Below are positions 7,450 through 8,929 of a stretch of DNA of 8,929 nucleotides, piece by piece. The notes under the pieces were generated by a model. That model ran no database searches and was not told the DNA's origin. It worked only from the letters and a program-made list of their open reading frames with translations. The stretch lies in contig CP058706.1 of assembly GCA_013414725.1 (NCBI GenBank), forward strand, positions 1,654,699 to 1,663,627, in the 5' to 3' direction. The stretch comes from Coxiellaceae bacterium (GTDB lineage Bacteria; Pseudomonadota; Gammaproteobacteria; GCA-013414725). Position 1 is the stretch's first letter. Each line of letters begins with the position of its first letter. The position numbers and the translations under genes were made by a program.

Positions 7450-8189
7450 GTTTATTTTTTCTGCCAGTTTTTGCGAAAAATTGTTTTCAATTGGGTTTTT
7501 GCCTCTCCTTGCTGTACCAGGTCATTGAAAAATGCCTCATCTAAAGTTAAACAGTTAGCTATAATTGGAGAATTTGCCATTTGTTCGACGATTTCCACAA
7601 CGTTGCAATAATATCGGTTAAATGTAATCTCGATTTTTGTGGCCTCAGTCAATGTCATAAAAATGGCATGTCTGGTTTTGGCGTCAAGTTTTTGTAGGTA
7701 CTGTATCTCTAATTTGGCGGCACTATGGCCCACCATGCGTTCTAAAGTTTGAAAATCGAAAAAAACATATTGCGATGGTGATTCTAATTGGGTGATAATT
7801 TCATCTTTATGAATAGGTTGATTAACACGTAAACGTTGGATTAATTCATCCATATCATTGATTTCAATCAAGCCATCTTGCCAAACGTGTATCGTAAAAT
7901 TTTCTTGCCACAGTGTGTAAAGTATCGATAATTTTTTTCTTGGGTTTCAGATGACATTAATCCATTAAATCCAAACGACCAATCAGTAACAATGATTTTT
8001 TGGTTTTAGGTGCTTTTTGGTGGTCTTCTTGCGCCACCACTTTGGGTCACTATTCAGTAATTTATAAATGTCCGGTGTCCCTTTGGGTTCATCGAAATAG
8101 GAGATCACTTCTCCCGATTCTTCCAGGGTGATTAAGTTATGTTGAGTTTTAAAGTCGTCTGTTAAAATTAAATATTCGTAGTCGCGCAT
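7450..8189 (-). other. N-terminal alpha/beta domain of the LRR protein
   Basis: After removing one base from the T run 7996-8001 and adding one to 7932-7938, the frame runs MRDYEYLILTDDF ... KGTPDIYKLLNSDPKWW ... PKIIVTDWSFGFNGLM ... LYTLWQENFTIHVWQDG ... LRVNQPIHKDEI. It looks like a compact strand/helix domain rich in Trp and Phe that caps the repeats. I cannot name it. Joining the pieces turns the nonsense tails at each frame end into soluble, domain-like sequence, which supports the repairs. Confidence 0.5.
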
Positions 8190-8231
8190 ACTGAACCTAT
8201 TTTTAAGGGATTGAAGTACATAAGATAAAAC

Positions 8232-8929
8232 TTAACTGACCCGTTTTACTTCATAGACATTGGGGACTTGATTAAGATGGGCCAAAATTTTGCTAAGCGG
8301 GGCCAAGCTATTGACTTCAATGGTCAAGCTAATATGTGTGATATTAGTGGCCTTGTTAGTAGTAGAATTAATGCCTAACAGCGATATGTTTTCATTGGCC
8401 AATAGACTGGTAATGTCTCTAATAAGCCCTTGTCGTTCATAGGCATTAATCACTAAATCGACAGGATAAGTGTCCAGTATTTTGCTGCCCCAATTAACGG
8501 CAATGAGTTTTTCTTGGTGTCGTTCACTGCTGCTTAAAATATTAGGACAATCTTTGCGGTGGATGGAAATGCCGCGTCCTTGCGTAATATAACCCGTGAT
8601 TGGATCGCCTGGTATTGGTTTGCAACAACGCGCTATGTGGGTCAATAAATTACCGACTCCATGAATATCAAAATCAGTGGCTACTTCGCTGGATTTTGTG
8701 CGAGGCGTTTCTATTTTAATGCTAATTTCATTAGAGACTGGTAACTCTGATGGTGGTTGTATGATTTGCAGAATCGCATTGATGCGCAAATCGCCGCGGC
8801 CCAATGCAGCGAGCATATCTTCTTTGGTTTTATAGTGGAGTTTATTGGCAGTATTTTCAATGTCAATATTTTTTAAACCAAGGCGTTTCAACTCTTTTTC
8901 AAGCTCTAATTGGCCAGCAGCAATATTTT
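8232..8929 (-). CDS. relA: RelA (p)ppGpp synthetase, C-terminal regulatory part (partial)
   Basis: The frame is open from the window edge to TAA at 8234-8232, about 231 residues. It opens with a helical segment (LEKELKRLGLKN ... KEDMLAALGRGDLRINA), then the conserved block HIARCCKPIPGDPITGYITQ and RGISIHRKDC of the zinc-finger/RIS domain. A C-terminal ACT domain follows (LVINAYERQGLIRDITSLLA) and ends HLNQVPNVYEVKRVS. This matches RelA more closely than SpoT, notably the double Cys, GRGISxHRxDC and the NQVP end. RelA senses uncharged tRNA on ribosomes and makes (p)ppGpp in the stringent response. The synthetase domain lies outside the window. Unlike its neighbours it has no frame break over 698 bases. 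Confidence 0.92.
   Translation of the reverse strand, partial: NIAAGQLELEKELKRLGLKNIDIENTANKLHYKTKEDMLAALGRGDLRINAILQIIQPPSELPVSNEISIKIETPRTKSSEVATDFDIHGVGNLLTHIARCCKPIPGDPITGYITQGRGISIHRKDCPNILSSSERHQEKLIAVNWGSKILDTYPVDLVINAYERQGLIRDITSLLANENISLLGINSTTNKATNITHISLTIEVNSLAPLSKILAHLNQVPNVYEVKRVS

Larger units (their letters stand above)
5361..8189 (-). pseudogene. leucine-rich-repeat protein, about 940 aa mended, many frame changes
   Basis: The likely start is ATG 8189-8187 (MRDYEYLILTDDF), with a weak AGG before it, and the end is TGA 5363-5361 after NLTDHTPV. Three parts are seen: an N-terminal alpha/beta domain (about 8189-7450), a long LRR array (about 7400-5990), and a beta-rich C-terminal region (about 5720-5361). 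About thirteen one-base repairs join the frames, at runs 7996-8001, 7932-7938, 7455-7460, 7086-7087, 6776-6779, 6618-6620, 6229-6233, 6182-6185, 5718-5721, 5621-5625, 5536-5537, 5516-5519 and 5456-5460. LRR proteins bind protein partners; no enzyme motif is seen. No signal peptide or membrane helix is seen, so a cytosolic or directly injected protein is likely. It is co-oriented with relA upstream and overlaps the AAA+ gene downstream. I do not recognise a named family. Confidence 0.7.

Noticed and set aside
7340..7528. Open frame of 62 codons on the + strand with hydrophobic stretches
   Set aside because: It is antisense to the LRR gene across a frame junction; its hydrophobic look comes from reading A-rich coding sequence backwards, so no membrane protein is called.
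254..7938. Programmed ribosomal frameshifting at the A/T runs
   Set aside because: There are far too many sites, in both directions and also at GG and CCC, without regular slippery heptamers or downstream stems.
1..8929. CRISPR arrays, tRNA or rRNA genes, insertion sequences
   Set aside because: No regularly spaced repeats, cloverleaf or rRNA-like sequence, transposase motifs or terminal inverted repeats were seen on either strand.

Overview
The window is AT-rich bacterial DNA, most likely from a host-associated gammaproteobacterium of the Legionella/Coxiella/Berkiella kind. The right end is the C-terminus of a gammaproteobacterial-type RelA. A sequence matching the PmrA box of Legionella and Coxiella sits before the gene at 227. 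The central genes are large LRR and AAA+ proteins of the accessory sort common in that group. The taxonomic placement is inference.

Layout: (1) 1-138, + strand: the tail of an ABC-2 type transporter permease. (2) 139-226: a short spacer with a weak terminator-like hairpin and a PmrA-box-like repeat. (3) 227-1031, + strand: a gene of unknown function, about 268 aa once mended, broken by four frame changes. (4) 1032-1236: a convergent intergenic region with two hairpin structures. (5) 5364 down to 1237 (possibly 1193), - strand: a giant protein of about 1,380 aa with an N-terminal transglutaminase-like Cys-His-Asp domain and a chain of AAA+-like modules, of which only the last two keep Walker motifs. 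(6) 8189 down to 5361, - strand: a leucine-rich-repeat protein of about 940 aa. Its stop codon overlaps the start of the AAA+ gene in an ATGA, so the two form a coupled pair. (7) 8929 down to 8232, - strand: the C-terminal part of relA, intact, ending 42 bases before the LRR gene start.

The main difficulty is that all three large genes are chopped into short open frames. Reading across each junction by hand gave continuous, family-consistent protein in every case. Nearly every repair is one base in a run of identical bases (24 of about 29 are one base too few), and I found no nonsense substitution that a frame change does not explain. This looks more like homopolymer miscalling, or slippage in poly-A/T runs, than like old pseudogenes. 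The relA and permease ends carry no such breaks, so true decay is not excluded.

How the genes may work together is inference: the LRR protein could recognise a target and the protease-like/AAA+ partner could remodel or cleave it. The gene at 227, under a PmrA-type site, is a candidate secreted effector.
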